From NCBI RefSeq assembly GCF_022647325.1, contig NZ_CP071405.1:3658001-3722000 (forward strand): 64,000 bases of DNA, read 5' to 3'. Below the pieces are notes generated by a model that saw only the letters and a list, made by a program, of their open reading frames with translations, made no database searches and was not told the DNA's origin. The stretch is from Pantoea deleyi (GTDB taxonomy: Bacteria; Pseudomonadota; Gammaproteobacteria; Enterobacterales; Enterobacteriaceae). Position 1 is the first letter of the stretch. The number at the start of each line of letters is the position of its first letter. Made by a program: the position numbers and the translations under genes. This document shows, one piece after another, positions 8,687-17,739 of this stretch.

Positions 8687-9757
8687 GTGACTGACAAAAT
8701 ACACCGCATTGCCGTGATCCCTGGCGACGGCATCGGCAAAGAGGTGATGCCGGAAGGCGTCCGCGTAATGAATGCCGCCGCAGAAAAATTCAATATTCCG
8801 CTGCGCTGGGAGTGGTTTGACTATGCCAGCGCCGACTACTGGCAGCAGCACGGCAAAATGCTGCCTGACGACTGGTTCCCGCAGCTGAAAGCCTTCGATG
8901 CGATCTATTTTGGCGCGGTCGGCTGGCCTGAGGTGGTGCCCGACCACGTATCACTGTGGGGTTCGCTGCTGCAGTTCCGGCGCGAGTTCGATCAGTATGT
9001 CAATCTGCGTCCGGTCCGGCTGATGCCCGGCGTGAAAGCGCCGCTGGCGAACCGCCAGCCCGGCGACATCGACTTCTATGTGGTGCGTGAAAACACCGAA
9101 GGCGAATACTCCAGCGTCGGCGGCACGATGTTCCCCGGCACCGATCGCGAAGTGGTCATTCAGGAGACGGTGATGACGCGCACCGGTGTCGATCGCATCC
9201 TGAAGTTTGCGTATCAGCTGGCGCAGAGCCGGCCGAAGAAACACCTGACCTCTGCCACCAAGTCCAACGGCATCGCCATCACCATGCCCTGGTGGGACAG
9301 CCGCGTGGAGGCAATGGCCAGCCAGTTCCCGGCGGTTCGCGTCGATAAGTATCATATTGATATTCTCACCGCCAACTTCGTGCTGCATCCGGACTGGTTT
9401 GATGTGGTGGTCGCCAGCAACCTGTTCGGCGATATCCTCTCGGACCTCGGCCCGGCCTGCACCGGCACCATCGGCATTGCGCCTTCTGCCAACATCAACC
9501 CGGAAGGTCTGTTCCCCAGCCTGTTTGAGCCGGTGCACGGCTCGGCGCCCGATATCGCCGGTAAAGGTATCGCCAATCCGGTCGGGCAGATCTGGTGCGG
9601 GGCGATGATGCTGGAGCATCTCGGCTACAAAGCGGCGGGCGACGCCGTGCTGAACGCGATCGAGCGCACGCTGGCGGCGGGGCAGCATCTCACGCGCGAT
9701 CTCGGCGGCAGCGCCACCACAGAAGCGCTGGGGGCCGCCATCGCCGCCGCGCTGTAA
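8687..9757 (+). CDS. dmlA: D-malate / tartrate dehydrogenase (decarboxylating), TtuC/DmlA family
   Basis: Oxidises D-malate to pyruvate and CO2 with NAD+; relatives also take L-tartrate. The 356-residue protein belongs to the isocitrate/isopropylmalate dehydrogenase fold: nucleotide-binding VIPGDGIGKEVMPEG at the N-terminus, substrate arginines in LLQFRREFDQYVNLRPVR, catalytic Tyr in RENTEGEYSS, Lys/Asp in DKYHIDILTANFV and SNLFGDILSDLG, and the C-terminal EPVHGSAPDIAGKG. The start is GTG 8687 behind GGAAAGG; an upstream frame runs back into dmlR. Its stop is one base from that of the convergent hydrolase gene. Confidence 0.9.
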   Translation: MTDKIHRIAVIPGDGIGKEVMPEGVRVMNAAAEKFNIPLRWEWFDYASADYWQQHGKMLPDDWFPQLKAFDAIYFGAVGWPEVVPDHVSLWGSLLQFRREFDQYVNLRPVRLMPGVKAPLANRQPGDIDFYVVRENTEGEYSSVGGTMFPGTDREVVIQETVMTRTGVDRILKFAYQLAQSRPKKHLTSATKSNGIAITMPWWDSRVEAMASQFPAVRVDKYHIDILTANFVLHPDWFDVVVASNLFGDILSDLGPACTGTIGIAPSANINPEGLFPSLFEPVHGSAPDIAGKGIANPVGQIWCGAMMLEHLGYKAAGDAVLNAIERTLAAGQHLTRDLGGSATTEALGAAIAAAL

Positions 9758-9758
9758 G

Positions 9759-11093
9759 TCACGCCGGTAACTGCACCACCGGATCAGGATGCCAGCCTGC
9801 CGGTAACGGCGCGGGCCTGTGGATCGTCAGGTGGTGCAGTTGCAGATTCGCCACGCCCCGCGCGAACAGGCCCGGTAACCCGCCGGGATAGGGTTCCACG
9901 CCAAAGGCTTCGCCGGTATTCGGATCCAGCTTATAGGCGTTATCCAGCCCCATGCCGGTCGGGGCATCCGGATTACAGGGCGGGCGAATGTCATACTGGC
10001 CCTGGGCCATCGGCGACACCGTCTGCCGCATCTGAAGCTGGCTGATCACCACATCGCGTATCCAGCCAGGCTCTGCCGCATGCAGGTTAATTGCGCCTTC
10101 CGCCACGCCGGTCAGGTTACTGAACTGCACCAGCTCGACGATGCCGGGCCGGATCGCCGGATCGCGGCTGCGAACGGAAATATGCAGCGGGTCGGCTTTG
10201 CCCCAGTGGCAGGGCGGCGCATGGTGACAGGCAAAGGTCAGATTGCTGAACAGCAGACGCCGCATCGCCCCGCCGTCGCGCGACAGAATGCCGATGCCAC
10301 GGTTGGAATCGAACAGCGTGCAGCCGGTCACCGTGACATCTTCGATATCGTCCCAGGTCTCCGTGCCGATTTTAAACGCGCAGCTGTAGCTGCGCAGCAG
10401 GCAGTTGGTGATCATAATCTGCCGGGCCGGACGCCGCAGCGCCGTAGGTTTGCAGGTGGTTTTAATGCAGATCGCGTCATCGGCGGCGCTGAAGTAGCTG
10501 TTACTGACAAACACCGCTTCACAGCTGTCGATATCCAGTGCATCGGTATTGGGCATGGTCATGCTGTTGTCGATCGTGAGATGGTCGATATGCACATGGC
10601 GACAGCTCACCAGATGCACCGTCCACATCGGGGCCTGCACAAGGGTAAAAGCCGTCAGCGTTACCTGCTCGCAATCTTCAAACACAATCATTCGGGGCCG
10701 ATCGACGCGCGGCAGGCGGTAGCCCTGCTCATCGCGCCCGGCGGCAAACCAGGCTTCGCCTTCGCCATTGATGCGCCCGCTGCCGCTGATGGTGATATTG
10801 CGCTGGCCCAGCGCATAGAGCAGCACGTTGTGGGACCTCTCCGCACAGCTCAGCGTCTGCACGGCCTGATAGTCCGTCAGCCGGTGACTGGCGATCAGCT
10901 CCGCGCCCGCCTCCAGGTGCAGCTCAAAATCAGAGGGCAGCGTCAGGCAGCCGGTGCGATAGCGTCCGGCTGGCAGGGTCAGACGCCCGCCGCCCGCCGC
11001 GGCAATCTGATCCAGCGCGCGCTGCAGCACGCCGGTGTCGGCAGTTTCGCCATCGGCGACCGGATGAAAATCAGCAAGGGAAAGGTGCATCAT
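9759..11093 (-). CDS. Glycoside hydrolase family 28 protein (polygalacturonase-like)
   Basis: A 444-residue right-handed beta-helix protein without a signal peptide, so it probably acts on imported oligosaccharides in the cytosol. GH28 landmarks: N182-T183-D184 (NTDALDIDS) and D205-D206 (SAADDAICIKT). The usual GHG histidine motif is replaced by YSCAFKIGTE, a variant seen in distant GH28 members, so the substrate may not be plain galacturonan. The start at 11093 (or 11090) follows GGGAG. It is the last gene of an operon with a binding protein and two permeases. No uronate catabolic gene is nearby, so the substrate is open. Confidence 0.82.
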   Translation of the reverse strand: MMHLSLADFHPVADGETADTGVLQRALDQIAAAGGGRLTLPAGRYRTGCLTLPSDFELHLEAGAELIASHRLTDYQAVQTLSCAERSHNVLLYALGQRNITISGSGRINGEGEAWFAAGRDEQGYRLPRVDRPRMIVFEDCEQVTLTAFTLVQAPMWTVHLVSCRHVHIDHLTIDNSMTMPNTDALDIDSCEAVFVSNSYFSAADDAICIKTTCKPTALRRPARQIMITNCLLRSYSCAFKIGTETWDDIEDVTVTGCTLFDSNRGIGILSRDGGAMRRLLFSNLTFACHHAPPCHWGKADPLHISVRSRDPAIRPGIVELVQFSNLTGVAEGAINLHAAEPGWIRDVVISQLQMRQTVSPMAQGQYDIRPPCNPDAPTGMGLDNAYKLDPNTGEAFGVEPYPGGLPGLFARGVANLQLHHLTIHRPAPLPAGWHPDPVVQLPA

Positions 11094-11192
11094 GCGTCTC
11101 CCGCAGGTTGAGGAGGAGGAATTGCAGCACACTGCGGCGCGGCAAACCTTCGTCTGGCCGCCAGTGCGCCGTTTTGTGCAGGTTGTCACAGA

Positions 11193-12008
11193 TTACTTCA
11201 CGGCACCTTCGGTAACGCCGCTGATAAACTTGCGCTGGAAAATCAGGAACACCGCGATCAGCGGCATAATCACAATCATCGCACCGGCCATCAGCACCGG
11301 AATATCGATGGTGTTTTTGTTCTGGAAAAACATCATGCCTATCGGCAGCGTGCGCAGCTCATCTTTGTTGACCAGAATCAGCGGGATCAGGAACTCATTC
11401 CAGGTCCAGATAAACAGCAGCAGCCCCAGCGTCGACAGGGTCGGCCAGATGGCGGGCACCAGAATGCCCCACAGGATTTTGACCCGCGACGCCCCGTCCA
11501 TCACCGCCGCTTCCACCAGCTCTTTGGGCACCTGCTGAAACGCACTGGCGATCATCAGCGTGGTAAAGGGCAGCGACAGCGCAATCTGCGGCAGGATCAG
11601 CGCCAGATAGGTGTTGGTCAGCCCCATCCAGCGCAGTTCATGATAGAGCGGAATGATAAAGGCTTCGCTCGGCAGCACCATCCCCAGCGCCAGCATCGCG
11701 GCAATCACCTTTTTGCCGGGGATCTTCAGCCAGGCGAAGCCAAATCCGGCCAGGATCCCCAGCAGCACGCTGAACAGCACCACCGGGATTACCACCAGCA
11801 CCGAATTGAGGAAGTAGACGTTAAAATGTCCCTGCTGCCACGCGGTCAGATAGTTTTTAAAATTCAGCGAGGCGGGCAGCGTGAAGACCCCCTGAAACAG
11901 CTCCATCTGGGTTTTAAACGAGGTCATCAGCGCCATTAGAAACGGCAGAATCGTCATCAGCGCCACAATCCAGATCAGCGCGCGTGAAATGACCGGCGTG
12001 CTTCGCAT
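11193..12008 (-). CDS. Carbohydrate ABC transporter permease (MalG/UgpE type)
   Basis: A 271-residue inner membrane subunit with six predicted transmembrane helices. The ATPase-docking EAA loop is clear (EAAVMDGASRVKILWGILVPAIWP, read near residues 160-183). Its start overlaps the stop of the upstream permease gene by ATGA, so the two permeases are translationally coupled and form a heterodimer. The binding protein gene lies upstream and the matching ATPase is at 15432-16523 on the other strand. Confidence 0.92.
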   Translation of the reverse strand: MRSTPVISRALIWIVALMTILPFLMALMTSFKTQMELFQGVFTLPASLNFKNYLTAWQQGHFNVYFLNSVLVVIPVVLFSVLLGILAGFGFAWLKIPGKKVIAAMLALGMVLPSEAFIIPLYHELRWMGLTNTYLALILPQIALSLPFTTLMIASAFQQVPKELVEAAVMDGASRVKILWGILVPAIWPTLSTLGLLLFIWTWNEFLIPLILVNKDELRTLPIGMMFFQNKNTIDIPVLMAGAMIVIMPLIAVFLIFQRKFISGVTEGAVK

Positions 12009-12880
12009 CAGTAACGCTCCTTTAAGGCCAGATGGATCAGAAAGTTAATGCCTAAAACAATGACCATGCTGAACACCGCCACCGACGAGGCGTAGCCAAA
12101 GTAGTGCAGGTCAAAGCCCTGCTTATACATAAAGATGTTGGTCACCATGGTCGAGGTGCCCGGCCCGCCCTGCGTCATCACATAGACCAGGTCAAAGGCT
12201 TTCAGGCTGGCGATCACCGTCAGCAGCAGCGCAATCCGCAGTTCAGGCCGCAGACCGGGCAGCGTAATCCGCATAAATTTCTGGCGACGCGATGAGCCAT
12301 CCAGGTCGGCGGCTTCCAGCAGCGAGGGATCCATGCGCTGCAGGCCCGCCATAAACAGCACCAGACAGAAGCCGAAGAAGTACCAGGTGGCGACCAGCCC
12401 TACGGCGGGCAGCGCCCAGGTAAAATCCCCCAGCCAGGAGAGCGCCAGCTGCGGCACGCCTATCGCGCGGAGGATCTGGTCGATCGGCCCGAACGCCGGG
12501 TTGTAGAGCCAGCGCCAGACCACGCCCAGCACCGCCATCGGCATGATGTAGGGCAGGAAAAAGAGAATGCGCAGCACGCTGCGTTCGCTGTTGTTGCGCG
12601 TTTCATACAGAAAGCTGCAGAGCAGCAGGCCGACGCCAATCGGCAGCAGCGTGTAGAACAACATCAGGATGGCGTTGTTCCCCAGCGCGATCCAGAACAC
12701 CGGGTCGCTGAACATCCGCAGATAGTTGCTGATGCCGCTGAACACCGGCAGCGAGGTGCCATCCCATTCGGTGAAACTGATGCCCAGCGACGCCAGCAGC
12801 GGGAACAGCAGAAACACCGCATACACCAGCACCGCAGGCAGAACATAGAGGAAATTACGCCAGCCGCTTAAATTCAACAT
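12008..12880 (-). CDS. Carbohydrate ABC transporter permease (MalF/UgpA type)
   Basis: A 290-residue membrane protein of the CUT1 sugar permease family, with six helices, a periplasmic loop with FTEWDG, and the EAA motif EAADLDGSSRRQKFMRITLP. It is preceded by AAGG and lies 57 bp downstream of the binding-protein stop, with a strong hairpin in the gap. It pairs with the MalG-type permease that follows. The substrate is unknown; CUT1 systems carry oligosaccharides and glycosides. Confidence 0.92.
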   Translation of the reverse strand: MLNLSGWRNFLYVLPAVLVYAVFLLFPLLASLGISFTEWDGTSLPVFSGISNYLRMFSDPVFWIALGNNAILMLFYTLLPIGVGLLLCSFLYETRNNSERSVLRILFFLPYIMPMAVLGVVWRWLYNPAFGPIDQILRAIGVPQLALSWLGDFTWALPAVGLVATWYFFGFCLVLFMAGLQRMDPSLLEAADLDGSSRRQKFMRITLPGLRPELRIALLLTVIASLKAFDLVYVMTQGGPGTSTMVTNIFMYKQGFDLHYFGYASSVAVFSMVIVLGINFLIHLALKERY

Positions 12881-12910
12881 AACCTTACCCGTGGTTCGGA
12901 ACGATGCTCA

Positions 12911-12931
12911 GGCCCGGCGGTTCGCCGGGCC
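12911..12931 (-). terminator. Intra-operon hairpin between binding protein and permease genes
   Basis: GGCCCGGCG and CGCCGGGCC pair perfectly (9 bp, 3-base loop) six bases after the binding-protein stop codon. No T-tract follows. Such hairpins usually raise the level of binding-protein mRNA relative to permease mRNA by pausing or 3' protection. That effect is inferred here. Confidence 0.6.
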
Positions 12932-12937
12932 GCCGGC

Positions 12938-14269
12938 TTAATGCTTCAGGGTTTTCAGGTAACGCTGATAGTTGTTATCAAAGTTGGCCACCATCTGATC
13001 GGCGGTCAGACGGCCCGCCAGCAGCAGCTGGACGTTCTGGTTCAGTTCGGCGTTCATGGTCGGCGTCGCCCAGTCGACGTAGTGGCCCAGACCGTCGTAG
13101 TCGTTGAGCGTCAGCCAGACCTGATAGGCCTCCGCCAGCAGCGGGTTATCCGCTGGCATTCTGGCCGCTTTGTTGGTGCTGGCCGGCAGAAAGCCCACCT
13201 TCAGCCAGCGATCCGCCATCTCATCGGAGACCATATAGTTGATGAACTTCGCCGCGCCATCCTGCTGATCCTTGCCTTTGGCGGTGCTGGTGATGGAGAA
13301 CGCCAGATCGGTTCCGCCCACCATTAGCGGCTGTTTCACACCCTCACCGGCAGGCATCGCGGCGAAGTGAATATCTTTGTTGTCTTTAAACTGGCCGAGA
13401 TACCAGGTGCCGCTGACCAGGAAGGCCGCCTGGCCGTTCTGGAACAGGGTGGCGGCATCGTCATGGCCGATGCCCTGGAAGCCCGGGAAGAAGTAGCCGT
13501 TGTCGGTCCAGCTCTTCATCATGGTGGCGGCCTTCACCAGTTTGCTGTCTTTGAAGGTGCCGCCCACATCGTAAATCAGGTTATCCAGCGTCTTGCGGTC
13601 GTGGCTCTCAATCTGCGCCTGCCACAGCGTACTGAGCAGCTGCTGGCCCATGTTGCCATCCAGCAGACCCAGCATCATCGGGGCGGTGCCCTGCTGTTTC
13701 AGCTTCGCCATGGCGCTCTCCAGCTCGGCCAGGGTTTTCGGCACCGCGATGCCTGCTTTGTCCAGCAGCGCTTTGTTGTAATAGAGCCCGACCATTTCGC
13801 CCAGACTGGCGATGCCATAGAGCTTACCGCTGCCAAATTCGCCGCTGTCTGACCAGCGGTTGCGTTTCAGAATCGAGTCCGGGAAGCGGGTGGTCCAGCC
13901 GTTGCTGGTGGCGTAACTGTCGAGCGGCAGCAGCAGCTTATCTTTCACCAGCGAGCCCATATCGCCCCCGCCCTGGTTCACCTGGGCGATCTGCGGGCCA
14001 TCTCCGGCGGTCAGCGCCAGCTTGAGCGGAATACGGGTATCTTCGAAGGAGTGGACCGAGCGGTTTATCACGATGCCGGGATTCTGCTGCGAAAACGCCT
14101 TAATCCCTTCATCTACCGCGGCCGTCTGCTGCGGGTAGTTATAGATATCCCACTCATTCAGGGTGACGGCGGCGTGGGCGACATGCGAGACGCTGCCCGC
14201 CAGCAGGCTCGCTGCCAGCAGCCGACCCACATTACGAATTCGGAACGAACGAACGGAGGAAACAGACAT
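12938..14269 (-). CDS. Extracellular sugar-binding protein of the ABC transporter
   Basis: A 443-residue periplasmic solute-binding protein, family 1. The N-terminal signal peptide ends near AHA, and typical segments follow: [39 protein letters not shown] (read near residues 140-163), and [19 protein letters not shown] prefer ATG 14269, which has GAAGG eight bases upstream, over GTG 14278, which has no spaced ribosome site. First gene of the operon with two permeases and the GH28 hydrolase. Ligand unknown. Confidence 0.91.
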   Translation of the reverse strand: MSVSSVRSFRIRNVGRLLAASLLAGSVSHVAHAAVTLNEWDIYNYPQQTAAVDEGIKAFSQQNPGIVINRSVHSFEDTRIPLKLALTAGDGPQIAQVNQGGGDMGSLVKDKLLLPLDSYATSNGWTTRFPDSILKRNRWSDSGEFGSGKLYGIASLGEMVGLYYNKALLDKAGIAVPKTLAELESAMAKLKQQGTAPMMLGLLDGNMGQQLLSTLWQAQIESHDRKTLDNLIYDVGGTFKDSKLVKAATMMKSWTDNGYFFPGFQGIGHDDAATLFQNGQAAFLVSGTWYLGQFKDNKDIHFAAMPAGEGVKQPLMVGGTDLAFSITSTAKGKDQQDGAAKFINYMVSDEMADRWLKVGFLPASTNKAARMPADNPLLAEAYQVWLTLNDYDGLGHYVDWATPTMNAELNQNVQLLLAGRLTADQMVANFDNNYQRYLKTLKH

Positions 14270-14819
14270 TATGCTCACCTTCTTCAGACCAGGATCGGCA
14301 TCCCTTCATCTCACCGCCTGACATCCTGCAGGCTGCAGCCGCACACAAACGCACTCACTCATACTTACTTTAACGGAAAAATAAAGTCAAACAGCCCGGG
14401 CGGGGAATTGCAACGCTGTGAGCACGCGCAAATAAACAACAAAAGAGTGGAAAATTCAGCACGCCGCGCTGCGTCTGCGCCCATCGGCCGGTGCGGCATG
14501 CCGCCGCCTGACGGTTATCCGGCAGAAGATGCCTGAGCGATAATCGCAAAATAACATCCTGATAAAACATATGAAAATCCTATCACGCTCACACTTTTCT
14601 CTTTTCGCTGGCGGGGAAACTGCCGCCAGACGCCCTGTCACGGGCGTGCTGGCGATCACAGTTGTGCATCCCGCTGCCGGTAAATATTGCTGAACCGGCC
14701 AGGTTAGTGCGATAAGGTAATTATTCTATCTTGAAAACTAAGTCCGCTTTTATTAACGTAACTTTCACCTGCGAAGCGGTTCACTCTCTGACCCCTTCAC
14801 TCACTCACGAGAATTCACC
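14270..14819. other. Intergenic divergent region between the two transporter operons
   Basis: About 550 bp separate the binding-protein operon (minus) from the acetyltransferase operon (plus). It contains a TTGACT box on the minus strand at about 14385-14390 overlapping a 21-bp dyad, and AT-rich patches near 14545-14585 and 14715-14760 that could hold the plus-strand promoter. I see no gene in it. Confidence 0.6.
14367..14387. promoter_or_regulatory. 21-bp dyad, candidate operator of the sugar operon
   Basis: ACTTTAA-N7-ATAAAGT, six of seven arm positions symmetric, about 100 bp upstream of the binding-protein start and overlapping a minus-strand TTGACT -35-like box. A similar ACTTTTT-N7-AATAAGT dyad precedes the dehydrogenase gene at 18797-18817. 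Binding by the local ROK regulator is an inference. Confidence 0.4.
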
Positions 14820-15419
14820 ATGGCGAATCAAGGTGTCATCCGTCCGGCCACCCCGGCGGACTTTCCGGCGCTCTACCGCATCTGCCTGGAAACAGCCGAT
14901 GCGGGCGGCGATGCCCGTGCGCTCTACTCCGATCCCGAGTACCCCGGCCAGCGTTTTGCCGTGCCCTACGCGCGATTTGCGCCGGACTTTGCCTTTGTGC
15001 TGGCGCGGGAGGGTGAGGTGCAGGGCTATGTGGTCGCGGCACCCGATACCCGCGCGTTTGAAGCCCGGCTGGCGGCCGAATGGTGGCCTGAGCTGCAGGC
15101 GAGCTATCGCGATCGCCACGCCAGCGCCCCGCTCGACAGCAAAATTCTCGACGCCATCCGCCATCCCGATCAGGCCGCAGAAAGCCTGGTGACGCAGTGG
15201 CCCGCGCATCTGCATATCAACCTGCTGCCCGCGGCCCAGAAAGGGGGCTGGGGGCGGCGGATGATTGAGCATGAGCTGGCGGCACTGCGTGCTGCCGGCG
15301 TCACCGGCGTTCATCTGGGGGTCAGCCTGCAGAATGAGCAGGTGTGTGCCTTCTATCAGCGCATGGGGTTTACCCCGATCCTGCGCAGCAATGCCATCTA
15401 CATGGGCCAGTTACTCTGA
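14820..15419 (+). CDS. GNAT N-acetyltransferase, OGA-like subgroup
   Basis: A 199-residue acetyl-CoA-dependent acyltransferase. The start IRPATPADFPALYRICLET and the segment DTRAFEARLAAEWWPEL are typical of the subgroup related to the C-terminal acetyltransferase-like domain of O-GlcNAcase. The acetyl-CoA pyrophosphate loop is in LLPAAQKGGWGRRMIEHE, and FYQRMGF marks the C-terminal GNAT strand. It is 12 bp upstream of the ABC ATPase gene, so they share a transcript and probably a substrate pathway, such as acetylation of an imported amino or neutral sugar. The acceptor is unknown. Confidence 0.83.
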   Translation: MANQGVIRPATPADFPALYRICLETADAGGDARALYSDPEYPGQRFAVPYARFAPDFAFVLAREGEVQGYVVAAPDTRAFEARLAAEWWPELQASYRDRHASAPLDSKILDAIRHPDQAAESLVTQWPAHLHINLLPAAQKGGWGRRMIEHELAALRAAGVTGVHLGVSLQNEQVCAFYQRMGFTPILRSNAIYMGQLL

Positions 15420-15431
15420 GTGAGGTAGCCG

Positions 15432-16523
15432 ATGACCAGCCTGCGCCTGCAGAATGTGAAGAAGTCCTATGAACATGTGAATGTCATTCACGGCATCGAT
15501 CTGACGATAAACAGCGGTGAATTTGTGGTGTTTGTCGGGCCATCCGGCTGCGGCAAATCCACGCTGCTGCGGATGATCGCCGGGCTGGAGGAGATCAGCA
15601 GCGGGCAATTGCTGATTGATGAACAGGATATGACGCAGCAGCCCGCCACCGAACGCGGCATCGCCATGGTGTTCCAGTCCTATGCGCTCTACCCCAACAT
15701 GACGGTGCGCGGAAACCTGGCCTATCCGCTGGAGGTGATGAAAAAGCCGAAAGCGGAGATCAACCGCGCGATTGAGCAGACCGCCGCCCGCCTGCACCTT
15801 ACCGAACTGCTCGATCGCCTGCCGCGCGCGCTGTCAGGCGGACAGCGACAGCGTGTGGCGATTGGCCGGGCGATCATCCGTCACCCCCGGATTTTCCTGT
15901 TCGATGAACCGCTCTCTAACCTGGATGCCGAGCTGCGTTTGCAGATGCGGATTGAGATCGCCCGCCTGCACGCCTCGCTCGGCAACACCATGATCTATGT
16001 GACGCACGATCAGCTGGAGGCGATGACGCTGGCTGACCGCATCGTGGTGCTGCGCCAGGGCCGCATTGAGCAGGTTGGCGCACCGCTGACGCTCTATCAC
16101 GACCCCGATAATCTGTTTGTCGCCGGTTTTATCGGCTCGCCAAAGATGAACTTTCTGCAGGCGGAAATCAGCGCCACGGGCGCGGGTAAGGTGCAGCTGC
16201 GGGTGCCGGCGCTGAAGATTGAGGCGCTGACCCTGAACATCGCCGCCGGTTGCCGCGAAGGGCAGACCGTAACGCTGGGCATTCGTCCCGAGCACTTCCA
16301 CTCTGCCGCCCGGACGCCGGACGCCGTGCACTTCAGCGGTGAGCTGGCCTATGGCGAGATGCTGGGCCACACCAACTATCTCTATCTGGATATCGGACGT
16401 GAGCAGATGCTGGTGGTGGAGGAGCGCGAGGCGACACCGCGCGATCTGGGCACCCGGGTGGAACTGGGCTTTTCCGCCGCGCACTGCCTGCTGTTTGATG
16501 AGCAGGGAATGCGCCTGCGCTAG
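15432..16523 (+). CDS. Sugar ABC transporter ATP-binding protein (UgpC/MsmK/MalK family)
   Basis: A 363-residue ATPase with Walker [10 protein letters not shown] (residues 37-45), Q-loop [13 protein letters not shown], signature [15 protein letters not shown], Walker B IFLFDEP, D-loop SNLDAEL and switch His in [14 protein letters not shown]. The C-terminal third is the MalK-like OB-fold domain (IRPEHF), which in relatives docks regulators or inhibitors. It would energise the two permeases encoded at 11193-12880. A symmetric terminator follows. Confidence 0.93.
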   Translation: MTSLRLQNVKKSYEHVNVIHGIDLTINSGEFVVFVGPSGCGKSTLLRMIAGLEEISSGQLLIDEQDMTQQPATERGIAMVFQSYALYPNMTVRGNLAYPLEVMKKPKAEINRAIEQTAARLHLTELLDRLPRALSGGQRQRVAIGRAIIRHPRIFLFDEPLSNLDAELRLQMRIEIARLHASLGNTMIYVTHDQLEAMTLADRIVVLRQGRIEQVGAPLTLYHDPDNLFVAGFIGSPKMNFLQAEISATGAGKVQLRVPALKIEALTLNIAAGCREGQTVTLGIRPEHFHSAARTPDAVHFSGELAYGEMLGHTNYLYLDIGREQMLVVEEREATPRDLGTRVELGFSAAHCLLFDEQGMRLR

Positions 16524-16540
16524 GGAACGTGCAGAAACAG

Positions 16541-16566
16541 AAAACGGGCGCCGCGGCGCCCGTTTT
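16541..16566. terminator. Bidirectional terminator
   Basis: AAAACGGGCGCC and GGCGCCCGTTTT form a perfect 12-bp arm pair around GC, with A and T tracts on both sides. It separates the convergent ABC ATPase and ROK regulator genes and would serve both. Confidence 0.88.
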
Positions 16567-16580
16567 TATTGCGGGGTGAT

Positions 16581-17699
16581 TCAGGTAACCGGTTCTTCAT
16601 CGGCCTGCGCCGCCAGCAGATCCAGCAGCCGGTTAACCGCAAAGCCTGCCGCACCCAGCGCCCACATCCGGTTCGATTCTGTCAGGAACTGCAACGGCGT
16701 CATGTGCGGTGTCAGTTTCAGCCGATAGGCCTGGAAACTCTGGGTGATGTGGTCGAGCAGGATACGCGACGCCATGTGCGGCTCCATCGCCAGATAAACC
16801 ACATCCGGATCGTAAGCCACCGACAGGTTCGCCAGCGAAATACCCAGCTCGCGTCCGGCCTCTTCCAGCACCGCCAGCACCTCAGGGGTGGGCCGCTGGT
16901 CCAGCGCCTGTAGCGTGACGCCCTCATCCGGCTCCGGCTCCGCAAGCCGTTGCAGAATGGCGCGCGACGAGGCGACATCCTCCAGCAGCCGCAGCGAACC
17001 GTCCGCGACCAGCCCGTTGCCAATCTCCCCCGCCTTGCCGTGACGCCCGCGGTAGAGCTGACGGTTAAGAATGATCCCTGCCCCGATCCCTTTGCCGTAG
17101 GTGGCGATCACCGCCGACTGGGCGTTGCCGAGCTGACCAAAGACCATCGCGGCCATCGCCATCGCGTTGGCATCATTTTCGATAAAGACCGGCAGAGAGA
17201 AGCGCGCTTCCAGCAGGCGCGCAATCGGCACGTTGTCCCAGTCGAGCACCTTGGAACGGATGCAGTAGCCATTGTCGGCGTCAACCAGGCCCGACAGGGC
17301 AAGGCCAATCGCACCGACCCGCTTCTCCTCCACACCGCGCAGGAATTTTGCCAGCGCATCGCCGAGCTGACGCGGCGTCAGCGTACCTTTCGGCATCTGC
17401 TGCTCGCCCAGCAGGTTGCCGCTGAGGTCGGTCATCACGATGAGGTTACGTTCGGCATTGAGCTGAATACCAATCACGCTGGCGCGATCGGCATTGAGTC
17501 CCAGCAGCGTTTTTGGCCGTCCCATCGAGACGCGGCGTAACCCCAGCTCCTGCACAATCTCCTGCGCCAGCAGGCGATTCGTCGCCTGTGACACGGTCGA
17601 CATGCTCAGTCCGCTGCGAACTTTCAGGTCCGACTGGCTGATCGGCGCATTTTCAACAATCAACCGCAGAATGCGCGCGGTTACGTTGGGAGCGGTCAT
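16581..17699 (-). CDS. ROK-family transcriptional regulator lacking the zinc motif
   Basis: A 372-residue NagC/Mlc/XylR-type regulator: N-terminal winged helix (ISQSDLKVRSGLSMSTVSQ) at about residues 20-38, then the ROK sugar-binding domain with FIENDANAMAMA and the YGKGIGAGIILN phosphate-loop region. After GKAGEIG, where zinc-binding ROK repressors have EIGH and CxCGxxGCxE, this protein has EIGNGLVADGSL and no cysteines, so the structural zinc site is gone. It lies 40 bp downstream of the kinase gene in a two-gene operon, and probably controls this sugar locus. Confidence 0.88.
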   Translation of the reverse strand: MTAPNVTARILRLIVENAPISQSDLKVRSGLSMSTVSQATNRLLAQEIVQELGLRRVSMGRPKTLLGLNADRASVIGIQLNAERNLIVMTDLSGNLLGEQQMPKGTLTPRQLGDALAKFLRGVEEKRVGAIGLALSGLVDADNGYCIRSKVLDWDNVPIARLLEARFSLPVFIENDANAMAMAAMVFGQLGNAQSAVIATYGKGIGAGIILNRQLYRGRHGKAGEIGNGLVADGSLRLLEDVASSRAILQRLAEPEPDEGVTLQALDQRPTPEVLAVLEEAGRELGISLANLSVAYDPDVVYLAMEPHMASRILLDHITQSFQAYRLKLTPHMTPLQFLTESNRMWALGAAGFAVNRLLDLLAAQADEEPVT

Positions 17700-17739
17700 A
17701 AATTCCTCGGGTTAGCGGGCTGACAGGGATAAGCCCGCG

